Assembly: GCF_003337575.1 (NCBI RefSeq)
Contig: NZ_QPJM01000001.1
Span: 682,001 to 746,000, forward strand
DNA length: 64,000 bases
Direction of reading: 5' to 3'
DNA from: Phyllobacterium bourgognense
GTDB lineage: Bacteria > Pseudomonadota > Alphaproteobacteria > Rhizobiales > Rhizobiaceae
The notes below the pieces were generated by a model, which was given only the letters and a program-made list of their open reading frames with translations, made no database searches and was not told where the DNA came from. Positions 41,594 to 48,803 of the stretch are shown in pieces; the first letter of the stretch is position 1; each line of letters begins with the position of its first letter. The position numbers and the translations under genes were made by a program.

Positions 41594-42454
41594 ATGGACA
41601 GGGCGCCGCCACTCGAACGTTTGCTCAGACGCGACCGGCTCATCACGATCGCGGGTCTGGTTGTGCTGTGCCTGCTGGCTTGGCTGTATATAGTCGCTGG
41701 TGCAGGGCTCGGCATGAGTGCGTGGGAGATGTCGAAGCTCGCACTATTTCCACATCAGCAAACATCCGACATGACCTCCGGCATGCCCGGCATGGATATG
41801 ACCGGGATGGCCATGGAGGCGGAACCGCGAATCTGGGGGCTGCCAATCTGGACGCTGATGATCGCCATGTGGTGGATCATGATGGTCGCCATGATGTCGC
41901 CGAGCGCCGCACCGACTGTTCTGCTCTACGCGCGCGTGCACCGCCATGCGCTCACACAGGGTCAGATCCAGGACAAGCTGGCGCCCACAGGCGTATTTGT
42001 GACGGGCTATCTCCTGGTCTGGCTGGGATTCTCCGTTTTGGCAGCCACCCTGCATTGGCTGCTCGAACGCGAGGCATTCGTCTCAACGACGATGAGTTCG
42101 CAGAGCCGCTGGCTTTCGGGCATCGTGCTCATCGCCGCGGGCCTGTATCAGTTCTCGCCGCTCAAGAACGCCTGCCTGTCGCATTGCCGGGCGCCAACGG
42201 CATTCCTTTCCAGCCACTGGCGCCCTCACGCACTTGGTGCGTTGCGTTTGGGCGCACTGCACGGGGCCTTTTGTGTCGGATGCTGCTGGATGTTGATGGC
42301 GTTGTTGTTCGTGGGTGGCGTGATGAATCTGGTGTGGGTTGCCGCGCTTTCCATTCTTGTACTGGTTGAAAAGGTATTTCCTGCCGGCCAGTGGGTTGGT
42401 CGCGCAGCCGGCATCGCGCTGATCGCCTGGGGCAGCGCAACGCTTTTCATCTGA
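41594..42454 (+). CDS. DUF2182 metal-binding integral membrane protein
   Basis: A 286-residue membrane protein with about six helices. A Met-rich loop (SDMTSGMPGMDMTGMAME, residues 57-74) recalls copper-binding Met motifs, and WTLMIAMWWIMMVAMMSP near 86-103 is the family hallmark. Cys/His residues CLSHCRAP (near 195) and FCVGCCWMLM (near 222) may also bind metal. Paired with the DUF1326 gene, a role in copper handling is a reasonable guess but unproven. Confidence 0.87.
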   Translation: MDRAPPLERLLRRDRLITIAGLVVLCLLAWLYIVAGAGLGMSAWEMSKLALFPHQQTSDMTSGMPGMDMTGMAMEAEPRIWGLPIWTLMIAMWWIMMVAMMSPSAAPTVLLYARVHRHALTQGQIQDKLAPTGVFVTGYLLVWLGFSVLAATLHWLLEREAFVSTTMSSQSRWLSGIVLIAAGLYQFSPLKNACLSHCRAPTAFLSSHWRPHALGALRLGALHGAFCVGCCWMLMALLFVGGVMNLVWVAALSILVLVEKVFPAGQWVGRAAGIALIAWGSATLFI

Positions 42455-42568
42455 CGACCATCGGCGCTCTGGAGCTCGCTGAAAGGTCGTGCGCAGCGTC
42501 GATCCCACGTGTTCGAGGATCCCAGCCAGCAGCTTTCAACTCGGCTCCAGCAAAAAGGAGTCCCCGCA

Positions 42569-43039
42569 ATGGGTGATTTGACAGACAACGCCAATGTCAT
42601 CATTCGGCCGCCGATCGCCTGGGCGCTCGCAGTACTCGCTGGGCTCGCCCTGCAATGGATCGTGTCATTGCCGTTCATGCCAGCCCCGGTACCTGCGACG
42701 TGGATCGGAGGAGTGGTGTTCCTTCTCGCGCTGGCGCTTGTCGTCTGGGCGCTCGATACGATCACCAGGGTTGGCTCGAACGTGCCCACCAACATGCCGA
42801 CCACCACAATCGTCCAGACCGGACCCTACGCCTTCACGCGCAATCCCATCTACCTCGGAATGTTTCTTGGGCTCGTCGGTCTCGCCATTGCCTTTGACAG
42901 TCTTTGGCTGCTCGGAACGCTCGTGCTCTTTGCTCTCGTAATTCGCTACGGAGTGGTGGCCCGAGAAGAAGTCTATCTCGAGCGCAAGTTCGGCGACGGT
43001 TATCGCCAATACCGCGCGCGTGTGCGGCGCTGGCTGTAG
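42569..43039 (+). CDS. Isoprenylcysteine carboxyl methyltransferase (ICMT)/PEMT-like membrane protein
   Basis: A 156-residue membrane methyltransferase-like protein with about four helices. The family core is clear: QTGPYAFTRNPIYLGM (near residues 92-107) and REEVYLERKFGDGYRQYRARV at the C-terminus (near 132-152), which bind S-adenosylmethionine in ICMT-type enzymes. The start at 42569 follows aaaggag. It lies 114 bases after the DUF2182 gene on the same strand. Substrate unknown; bacterial members are mostly uncharacterised. Confidence 0.87.
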   Translation: MGDLTDNANVIIRPPIAWALAVLAGLALQWIVSLPFMPAPVPATWIGGVVFLLALALVVWALDTITRVGSNVPTNMPTTTIVQTGPYAFTRNPIYLGMFLGLVGLAIAFDSLWLLGTLVLFALVIRYGVVAREEVYLERKFGDGYRQYRARVRRWL

Positions 43040-43090
43040 CGCCTGACATCGTGCGTCAATGTTATCGCACGAGGCTCCAGTGGCGCTGCA

Positions 43091-43480
43091 TCAGTTTAAA
43101 AGTGTCTCGCTATGGGCGTGACACTCCCATCCATTTGACCCGCGAATCCAGACGGAACTATCGGCTGCTCTCATATTTTGCGATTTGCCGTCCATCGAAA
43201 CGTTCTGCCGAACTGTATATGCGATGAGGGCAATGTCGGGTGAAGGCGTGCTTACTTCAACGTCTTCGAGCGAATAGGATTCGAGGCGCCAGTTTCCCTC
43301 CTCGGTCATCTTACCCATTCTCTCTTTTCCGATACGCATAACGCCTTGTGCGCCGGTGACGAGGGCGATCTTGCCCGAAAGTTTTGAAGTTCGGCGGCCG
43401 TCTTTCGCCTTCATCGCGTCCCAGTAGGATTTCTCGAGAGCCACGATTTCGTCCTTTGTCGGCATGGCTTGAGCGTTCAT
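43091..43480 (-). CDS. NTF2-like (SnoaL/DUF4440) small protein
   Basis: A 129-residue protein of the NTF2-like fold (alpha/beta cone), seen from EIVALEKSYWDAMKAKD at the N-terminus to DSSVWIRGSNGWECHAHSE near the end. Catalytic residues cannot be assigned. The ATG follows gaggacctc. An exact EcfG-type promoter lies 32-56 bases upstream, so this is a probable general-stress gene. Confidence 0.85.
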   Translation of the reverse strand: MNAQAMPTKDEIVALEKSYWDAMKAKDGRRTSKLSGKIALVTGAQGVMRIGKERMGKMTEEGNWRLESYSLEDVEVSTPSPDIALIAYTVRQNVSMDGKSQNMRAADSSVWIRGSNGWECHAHSETLLN

Positions 43481-43511
43481 GAGGTCCTCCTACGATGTTG
43501 TGTCACCGGAA

Positions 43512-43536
43512 AACGCTCACATCTGCCCTAAGTTCC
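43512..43536 (-). promoter_or_regulatory. EcfG-type promoter (perfect match) of the NTF2-like gene
   Basis: On the minus strand GGAAC (43536-43532) and CGTT (43515-43512) are 16 bases apart, exactly the general-stress consensus. Predicted transcription start near 43505 leaves a 25-base leader with the ribosome site. The rest of 43481-43728 shows no gene. Confidence 0.7.
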
Positions 43537-43728
43537 CGCCATGGACAACTGGTCCAGATCAAGTTTTGTCTATTCAGAGTCGTTCTCCCGGCCGATCGGG
43601 TTCTCGGCTGGCGGACACCCACTTGGTCAGGCGGCTTTGTCCGATGGATAAACATCGGCCTCGCCACCTTCCTCGTGGATTGTCTCGCCATACGTGAAAC
43701 AGAACTGGTTCTGAACACAAAATTTGCT

Positions 43729-43914
43729 CTAGATGTCCACGGCCTCCAATTCTCTCTCGATTTCCTTACGGCTGCGATTATGTTTGATGATCAGTTCGAG
43801 GGCACGGTTTCTGCTCAAGTCATATTTTGTCATAAGGTACTGGACCTCATATTCCTCATTGGACGAGACTTTCGAGCGATCCCGATTATCCTGTTTTGAT
43901 TTGTCGTCTGCCAT
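43729..43914 (-). CDS. DUF3606 small protein
   Basis: A 61-residue charged protein (MADDKSKQDNRDRSKVSSNEE ... KYDLSRNRALELIIKHNRSR, landmarks only). It matches the DUF3606 family, short alpha-helical proteins common in rhizobia that are often stress-induced. The start at 43914 follows ggagg; the longer open frame upstream is unsupported. An EcfG-like promoter lies just upstream. Confidence 0.82.
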   Translation of the reverse strand: MADDKSKQDNRDRSKVSSNEEYEVQYLMTKYDLSRNRALELIIKHNRSRKEIERELEAVDI

Positions 43915-43942
43915 TTGAGTAAGCCTCCATTGGCCGATCTCT

Positions 43943-43974
43943 GCAAAACAGTGTTCAGTCATTTTCGTTCCATA
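43943..43974 (-). promoter_or_regulatory. EcfG-like promoter of the DUF3606 gene
   Basis: On the minus strand GGAACg starts near 43970 and TGTT follows after 16 bases (one mismatch to CGTT), about 30 bases from the ATG at 43914. The remainder of the 420-base gap from 43915 to 44334 is comparatively A+T-rich. The only long frame there (plus strand, no ribosome site) does not look like protein. Confidence 0.45.
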
Positions 43975-44334
43975 TTCTTCTCGCGTATTGGTCTACGACG
44001 GTTCGAATTTGAGCCGACGCAACGATACTACGAGGGTAGAAAGGAAAAACTCGCGGAGAGAAGCACAATAAGGATGATTGCAAACGCAATGATTTCGAGA
44101 AGCCAGGTTCTATTGTTGTGCATTATCGTTTCTCGGGCGATGGTTCCACTACACCGCCCATTGCTGACCCGTATAATCTACCTTCTCGTGTTCCCGTGCA
44201 CCTTAATTTTCTGCCTTGTCTCCAATGGTCTCCGCGTTCAACATGAAGGGCAATACAAGCGTCTGTTCATTTCCCGTTCATGTCGACGACTTATTTTTTA
44301 AGGTACGGGGCATGTTGAAAAGGAGGTATCTCGC

Positions 44335-44655
44335 ATGTCACTTAAATCAGGACTTTCTGCACTTGTTTTAATCGGTGGATTGTTCTCCTTCGGCGCGCCC
44401 GCCATGGCGTCTCCGGTCACTCCTGCGAGCGGGTCACCTGAAGTATCAACGCCAGTGGAGCAGGTTGGTTGGCGTTGCGGCCGTGGTTGGCACATGAACC
44501 GATGGGGACGCTGTGTTCCTAACCGGAGAGTTATGCGGTGCGGCCCCGGTTGGCATGTCAACCGCTACGGAAATTGTGTTCGGAATCGTCCGGTATACCG
44601 GGCATGCCCGCGCGGATTCCACTTGACGCGGCGCGGATTCTGCGTACCCAACTGA
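44335..44655 (+). CDS. Exported Cys-repeat protein (GCG/CRPN-like repeats)
   Basis: A 106-residue exported protein with a signal peptide (ALVLIGGLFSFGAPAMA-S) and three repeats of about 21 residues. Each has a Cys pair spaced exactly 12 apart: Cys48-60, 69-81 and 91-103, in the pattern C-G-x-G-[WF]-H-x5-G-x-C-[VR]-x-N. These look like GCG_CRPN-type repeats. Each pair probably forms a disulfide. An aggaggt site precedes the ATG. Function unknown; cell-surface or periplasmic. Confidence 0.85.
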   Translation: MSLKSGLSALVLIGGLFSFGAPAMASPVTPASGSPEVSTPVEQVGWRCGRGWHMNRWGRCVPNRRVMRCGPGWHVNRYGNCVRNRPVYRACPRGFHLTRRGFCVPN

Positions 44656-44750
44656 CAAATATCCTGCGGCTGGCGTCCTGCTGAAGGGCGCCAGTAATCA
44701 TCGCGTGTCGATGGAATTGGATTTGATATTGCGGGCAGCCCACCTTTCGG

Positions 44751-44775
44751 GGAACCATATCGTTGTTGATCGGTT
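44751..44775 (+). promoter_or_regulatory. EcfG-like promoter of the small membrane-protein gene
   Basis: GGAAC at 44751-44755 is followed after 16 bases by GGTT at 44772-44775, one mismatch from the CGTT consensus. The ATG at 44803 is 27 bases on. Confidence 0.5.
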
Positions 44776-44802
44776 CATCTTTTGCAGTGAAAGGATGCCG
44801 CA

Positions 44803-45117
44803 ATGGACAATAAACCTTCAGAATCCCCGGTCCGTGAAACAACGAACGAAGCGCGCCAGGGGCCACTCGGACGGCCAGTACTAAACGTGCTCATCGTAGC
44901 GCTGCTCCTCGCACTTGTCGCATGGGGCGCGGCCGAGCTCTATGGCGAGCGTGTCGACAACGTCCCGGGAAACACCGGCACCTCAGGGGAAAACGCACCC
45001 CCGCCGGCACCGTCAACGAACCAGCCCGTCACGAACACTCCGGTCGACCGCGACCCCACGCCCCAAACGGGCTCGGGCGGAGATACTCAAACGAAAAACC
45101 CGGCCCCGGCAAATTAA
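44803..45117 (+). CDS. Single-pass membrane protein with Pro/Thr-rich tail
   Basis: A 104-residue protein with one membrane helix (VLNVLIVALLLALVAWGAA, residues 26-44) after a short soluble N-terminus. A Pro/Thr/Asn/Gly-rich disordered tail of about 55 residues is predicted to lie in the periplasm. No family recognised. Gtgaaagg precedes the ATG. The EcfG-like promoter upstream suggests stress induction. Confidence 0.75.
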   Translation: MDNKPSESPVRETTNEARQGPLGRPVLNVLIVALLLALVAWGAAELYGERVDNVPGNTGTSGENAPPPAPSTNQPVTNTPVDRDPTPQTGSGGDTQTKNPAPAN

Positions 45118-45185
45118 TCCAGGTGCGATTGTTGATCGATGGTCGGTCAGACGAAACGATCGCTTCGCTTGTGCAGGAATGATCG

Positions 45186-45551
45186 ATGACGAAGGATATA
45201 ACCGAGATTGCCCGAGCCAGCTACGAAGCCTATGTCGCAAAGGACCGTGCGGCGATAGAAGCGCTGATTGCCGAGGACTTTCACTTCACCAGCCCACTCG
45301 ACAACCGGATTGACCGCGCCACCTATTTCGCGCGTTGCTGGCCAAATAGCGGGATGGTGGATGGTTTCGAGTTCATCCATCTCTTGTCTCACGCCGACAA
45401 GGTCTTTGTTACTTACGAAGGACGCAACACCGATGGCCATCGGTTTCGCAACACGGAGATCCTGGTGGTGCGCGATGGCCAAATCACTGATGCGGAAGTC
45501 TATTTCGGCTGGTCAATTCCGCACGAGGCAAGGCTGGGTGAATCCATTTGA
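45186..45551 (+). CDS. NTF2-like (SnoaL-type) protein
   Basis: A 121-residue NTF2-like protein: helical N-terminus with EIARASYEAYVAKDRAAIEALI (quoted in part, residues 6-27), then FHFTSPLDN and HLLSHADKVFVTYEG strands, ending in AEVYFGWS. Members include small-molecule isomerases and hydrolases and many of unknown role. The ribosome site gaatgatcg is poor. It is the second NTF2-like gene in this stress-flavoured stretch. Confidence 0.85.
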   Translation: MTKDITEIARASYEAYVAKDRAAIEALIAEDFHFTSPLDNRIDRATYFARCWPNSGMVDGFEFIHLLSHADKVFVTYEGRNTDGHRFRNTEILVVRDGQITDAEVYFGWSIPHEARLGESI

Positions 45552-45582
45552 CGGCGCGCAGGCTTGAACAGAGATCTGCCTG

Positions 45583-45696
45583 TCAATGCAATAACCAGCC
45601 GAGACCTACGGCAAGTGCAACGCCGATAAGGAACACGGTGCCATAGACATGATACGGCCAGTCATTGTCTTCCCTATTGTCATTTGAATTGCGCAT
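45583..45696 (-). CDS. Very small membrane protein (37 residues)
   Basis: From the ATG at 45696 (MRNSNDNREDNDWPYHVYG...) the frame encodes a hydrophilic N-terminus and a single helix (TVFLIGVALAVGLGWLLH) that ends the protein. A gggaag site precedes the ATG. It overlaps the end of the zinc-ribbon gene by 17 bases, which suggests coupled expression. No family recognised. Confidence 0.5.
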   Translation of the reverse strand: MRNSNDNREDNDWPYHVYGTVFLIGVALAVGLGWLLH

Positions 45697-45916
45697 CTCT
45701 TGCCACTTCCCCAATGATCGGAGCATCGCGCATTCCGAACCCGTCATTTTGACCGCTATCCGCAATAAAAGACGCCGCCGTTTGGAGCCAGGTTCCCAGC
45801 GTGCTGCCGCACGTGCTGCAGTGGATGACCGTCGAGTTCGTTATACCATGAGGTATATGGAGGTAGATTTCTCCACAATGAGCGCATGAAAGCTTGAAAT
45901 TGGGTCTCTGGGGCAT
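45680..45916 (-). CDS. Small zinc-ribbon protein
   Basis: A 78-residue protein with two CxxC knuckles: CAHCGEIYLHIPH near residues 11-23 and HCSTCGSTLGTW near 32-43, a zinc-ribbon layout (Cys4). The C-terminal half (FIADSGQNDGFGMRDA) is likely flexible. The start at 45916 is preferred over the ATG 15 bases upstream. A stable hairpin covers the ribosome-binding region. Small zinc ribbons of this kind may bind nucleic acid or other proteins; function unknown. Confidence 0.6.
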   Translation of the reverse strand: MPQRPNFKLSCAHCGEIYLHIPHGITNSTVIHCSTCGSTLGTWLQTAASFIADSGQNDGFGMRDAPIIGEVARDAQFK

Positions 45917-45918
45917 GT

Positions 45919-45950
45919 CCCGTGCTCCCACCTTGGCGGGAGCACACGGG
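45919..45950 (-). promoter_or_regulatory. Hairpin covering the ribosome site of the zinc-ribbon gene
   Basis: An 8-bp perfect stem (plus strand gtgctccc 45922-45929 with gggagcac 45938-45945) with an 8-base loop can be extended by ccc/ggg across a small bulge. The only purine-rich ribosome site of the gene (gggag) is in the stem, 5 bases from the ATG. This resembles a translation switch or thermosensor. The rest of the 315-base gap 45917-46231 shows no gene. Confidence 0.45.
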
Positions 45951-46231
45951 CTCTCAATCGCCGGTATGCCGTTGATCAGTCCAGCGACAGTGCCATTAAA
46001 AAACTCATTTCCGCGCGCGTCAATGGCATGTCTTCCAGCGGACTATTACTTGGCGAAAGCGATGGCGACTGACAGCGTATAGCATGTAGTGAATGGCGAT
46101 ACTGGAAGAGACTGTTCGCGCCGTGGACCTTAACGACCGAAAAAAATGCGAGGACGATGTCGATTTCCGAAACTCCCGTTCGTCCTTCTCATGTCAGGCT
46201 ACGAGCCCGGCTCAAACAAGGAGGACAGACG

Positions 46232-46654
46232 ATGCGTGTGATGGTGTTGGTGAAGGCCACCGATGAAAGCGAAAAGGGCGTGCTCCCCACGACCGAGCTG
46301 CTGGAGGCCATGGGCAGATATAATGAGGAGCTGATCAACGCGGGCATCATGCTCGCTGCCGATGGCCTCAAGCCCTCGTCAGAGGGCAAGCGTATTGCAT
46401 TCGATGGTCCTGGCCGTACGGTCATCGACGGACCTTTCACCCAGACCCGGGAGCTGGTCGCTGGCTTCTGGCTCTGGCAAGTCAAGGACATGGACGAGGC
46501 GGTCGCCTGGGTAAAGCGCTGCCCCAATCCCATGCCAGGACCGAGCGAGATCGAAATCCGGCCGGTGTACGAGGTGGCTGATTTTGGTGAGGTGCTGACG
46601 CCGGACCTCACGGAAATGCACGACCGGATGCGCGAGAAGCTGAGCGGCAACTGA
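46232..46654 (+). CDS. YCII/DGPF-domain protein
   Basis: A 140-residue protein of the YCII-related (DGPF) family. It begins MRVMVLVKATDESEKGVLPT and carries the hallmark TVIDGPFTQTRELVAGFWL near residues 68-86, then SEIEIRPVYE. These proteins often lie beside ECF sigma-factor genes; none is present here. The start at 46232 follows aaggagga; the longer frame lacks a site. Function unknown, possibly a small enzyme or regulator. Confidence 0.88.
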   Translation: MRVMVLVKATDESEKGVLPTTELLEAMGRYNEELINAGIMLAADGLKPSSEGKRIAFDGPGRTVIDGPFTQTRELVAGFWLWQVKDMDEAVAWVKRCPNPMPGPSEIEIRPVYEVADFGEVLTPDLTEMHDRMREKLSGN

Positions 46655-46717
46655 GTACCAATCGCGCTGACAGCTTTTCGTGCCGATTTTTGCTTTGAAA
46701 GCAACAGGAGTGGCGAT

Positions 46718-46729
46718 AGTGTCGACACT
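46718..46729. promoter_or_regulatory. 12-bp palindrome upstream of the hydroxyacid dehydrogenase gene
   Basis: The perfect palindrome agtgtcgacact lies 38 bases before the ATG at 46767. It may be an operator. No regulator gene is adjacent. Confidence 0.3.
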
Positions 46730-46766
46730 CTGCTGACCAGCAGGGATTCAATCCCGTCAATCAAAT

Positions 46767-47786
46767 ATGAAGATTATGAAGAGTTCGCACAGACGCGTTG
46801 TTGTTACCTCGCCCTTCTTCGATGAAGAGGCGCACGCCTACCTTAAACAGCATGGGTGCGAGGTTGATATCGTCCAATGGCAAAAGGGCGATGGCAGCTT
46901 GGCAACACCGCAATTGGCCAGCCTGCTCGAAGGCGCATCCGGATGGATCGTCGGTCAGGCTTATGTCACACGCGAACTGCTGGCCATTTTGCCGGATCTG
47001 CTGGTCCTGGCAAGGCGCGGGGTGGGTTATGACCGGGTCGATGTCAATGCCGTCCGGGAGCTCGGCCGTGTCCTCACCATCGGCGCAGGCGGGAACGATG
47101 CTTCCGTCGCCGACCATACCATCGGCTTGATGCTGGCGGTTGCCCGTCGCCTGCGCGAATCGCAAAACCGGATGCTGGCCGGCAACTGGTCCATTCTGAC
47201 AAGCTCCGACCTATCTGGGAAAACCGTCGGCATCATCGGCCTTGGCCGTATAGGCAAGAGCCTCGTGCAACGCCTGAAAGGTTTTGAAGCGCGCATTCTT
47301 GTCTGCCACCCGCGTCCTGACCGGGAATATGGCGAAGCCAACGGCATCACCTATGTCGACATGCAGACGCTGCTAAGGCAGAGCGACATCGTAAGTGTGC
47401 ACGCCCCCTTATCCCCGGAAACGCGTTTTCTCATCGATAGTGCCGCGCTTGCGCTCATGAAGCCTACGGCCATTCTGGTGAATACGGCGCGTGGGGGGCT
47501 TGTCGATGACCGGGACCTTCTGGATGCGTTGAAGAGTGGCCGGATCGCCGGGGCAGGCCTGGATGTCTATGTCAGCGAAAGCGATCCCGCCTTCAAGCCG
47601 GTTTCGGACGAACTTGTCGCACTGCCCAATGTGATCGCCACGCCACATTCAGCCGGCTCGTCGGTGGAGGCTCTCGCCCGAACCAACATGATAGCGGCCA
47701 AAACCGTCATTTCAGTCTTCGATGGCGAAAAGCTGCCTGAGGCATGTGTCATCGCCGATGGGCGAAAACCCCCGGCAGCAGGGTGA
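46767..47786 (+). CDS. D-isomer-specific 2-hydroxyacid dehydrogenase
   Basis: A 339-residue dehydrogenase of the SerA/LdhA superfamily. The NAD loop KTVGIIGLGRIGKSLVQRL (near residues 151-169), VNTARGGLVDDRDLLDAL with the catalytic Arg (near 236-253), and a TPHSAGSS histidine near 292 are all seen. Without the C-terminal ACT domain it is more like a catabolic or detoxifying hydroxyacid/phosphoglycerate-type dehydrogenase than serine-synthesis SerA. It stands alone, with no ribosome site of note before ATG 46767. Confidence 0.9.
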   Translation: MKIMKSSHRRVVVTSPFFDEEAHAYLKQHGCEVDIVQWQKGDGSLATPQLASLLEGASGWIVGQAYVTRELLAILPDLLVLARRGVGYDRVDVNAVRELGRVLTIGAGGNDASVADHTIGLMLAVARRLRESQNRMLAGNWSILTSSDLSGKTVGIIGLGRIGKSLVQRLKGFEARILVCHPRPDREYGEANGITYVDMQTLLRQSDIVSVHAPLSPETRFLIDSAALALMKPTAILVNTARGGLVDDRDLLDALKSGRIAGAGLDVYVSESDPAFKPVSDELVALPNVIATPHSAGSSVEALARTNMIAAKTVISVFDGEKLPEACVIADGRKPPAAG

Positions 47787-47940
47787 GGCGTGCCGTAGGT
47801 TCGGGCGTGGGCCGCGCCTTCTCGCAGTTGGCAACTAATTTCATGTGCAGTTGCAAAAAGCCGTAATATTCGCGCAATTGGAGTTGCTGATGCCGTACCG
47901 CCGGCCGAATCAGGCAGTGAGCGTGGTGGGGACAATTTTC

Positions 47941-48531
47941 ATGACGACAAGCGACGTGTGGACCTTCATTCGGGCCTTTGTCACCAATCCATCCAGAGTC
48001 AGCGCGATTGCGCCCTCTGGCGCGGCATTGGCAAGGCTCATCACCAGCGAAATCGGCGCGGCATCCGGTCCCGTCCTCGAACTCGGCCCGGGCACAGGCG
48101 TCTTTACAGATGCCCTGCTGGCGCGGGGTGTGAGCCCTGGCGACCTGACGCTGATCGAATATGGCGCTGAATTCGCGAGATTATTGCAGGCGCGGTTCCC
48201 GGGTATGCGAATCCTGCAGATGGATGCCTCACAGCTCGGCGGACAGGATCTGTTCGAGGCTGAACCAGCGGGTGCAGTCGTCAGCGGACTGCCGTTCCTG
48301 AGCATGCCCGACAAGGTCGCGGCTATTCTCAACGGGGCCTTCGGCAATCTGCGCAACGACGGCGCATTTTACCAATTCACCTATGGCTTTCGCTGTCCGG
48401 TTCCGACATCTGTATTGGATGAACTGGACCTTGAGGCGGTGTGCATAGGCCGCGCCTTCTGCAATCTGCCCCCGGCGGCTGTGTACCGCATCACGCGCCG
48501 CGGTGTGGAGATCAGGCAGACGATTGGATAA
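47941..48531 (+). CDS. PmtA-like phospholipid N-methyltransferase
   Basis: A 196-residue class-I SAM methyltransferase. Motif I is VLELGPGTGVFTDALLARG (near residues 42-60), followed by LTLIEYGAEFARLL and VVSGLPFLSMPDK (near 120, a GLP motif in place of NPPY). This layout matches the Sinorhizobium-type PmtA that converts phosphatidylethanolamine to phosphatidylcholine. The N-terminal amphipathic segment (WTFIRAFVTNPSRVSAIAP) fits membrane association. The start at 47941 follows gtgggga; an earlier ATG at 47890 is possible. Related small methyltransferases of different substrate exist. Confidence 0.8.
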   Translation: MTTSDVWTFIRAFVTNPSRVSAIAPSGAALARLITSEIGAASGPVLELGPGTGVFTDALLARGVSPGDLTLIEYGAEFARLLQARFPGMRILQMDASQLGGQDLFEAEPAGAVVSGLPFLSMPDKVAAILNGAFGNLRNDGAFYQFTYGFRCPVPTSVLDELDLEAVCIGRAFCNLPPAAVYRITRRGVEIRQTIG

Positions 48532-48545
48532 ATAGCAAATCGCTG

Positions 48546-48712
48546 GTGCGTGGTTCGCCCTTCGACAAGCTCAGGATGAGGCTCTTCATGAGGGAAGTGA
48601 GGGGGCTGCAACGCTAATCTCCAACGTTGCAATCGCTGGCTCTCTCCAATCAAACCACCTCCCTCATGGTGAGAAACCACCTCCCTCATGGTGAGCTTGT
48701 CGAACCACGCAC
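48546..48712. repeat. Inverted-repeat element, copy 1
   Basis: The left end gtgcgtggttcg...cgacaagctca and right end tgagcttgtcgaaccacgcac form a long inverted pair, with internal copies of ccctcatggtgag. It is a REP/BIME-like palindromic intergenic element. The same sequence recurs at 49995-50159 on the other side of the MFS gene. Confidence 0.75.
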
Positions 48713-48803
48713 AACAAATCTTCCCCCAACCAATCACCCGAAATAACGTAACCATCAAATTTATTGGCTTGTCACCAGACGGCGCGGCGATAATGTCCCG
48801 CGC

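Noticed and set aside
43915-44301. 128-codon plus-strand open frame starting with TTG
   Set aside because: No ribosome site, overlaps the DUF3606 promoter and has erratic composition; not supported as a gene.
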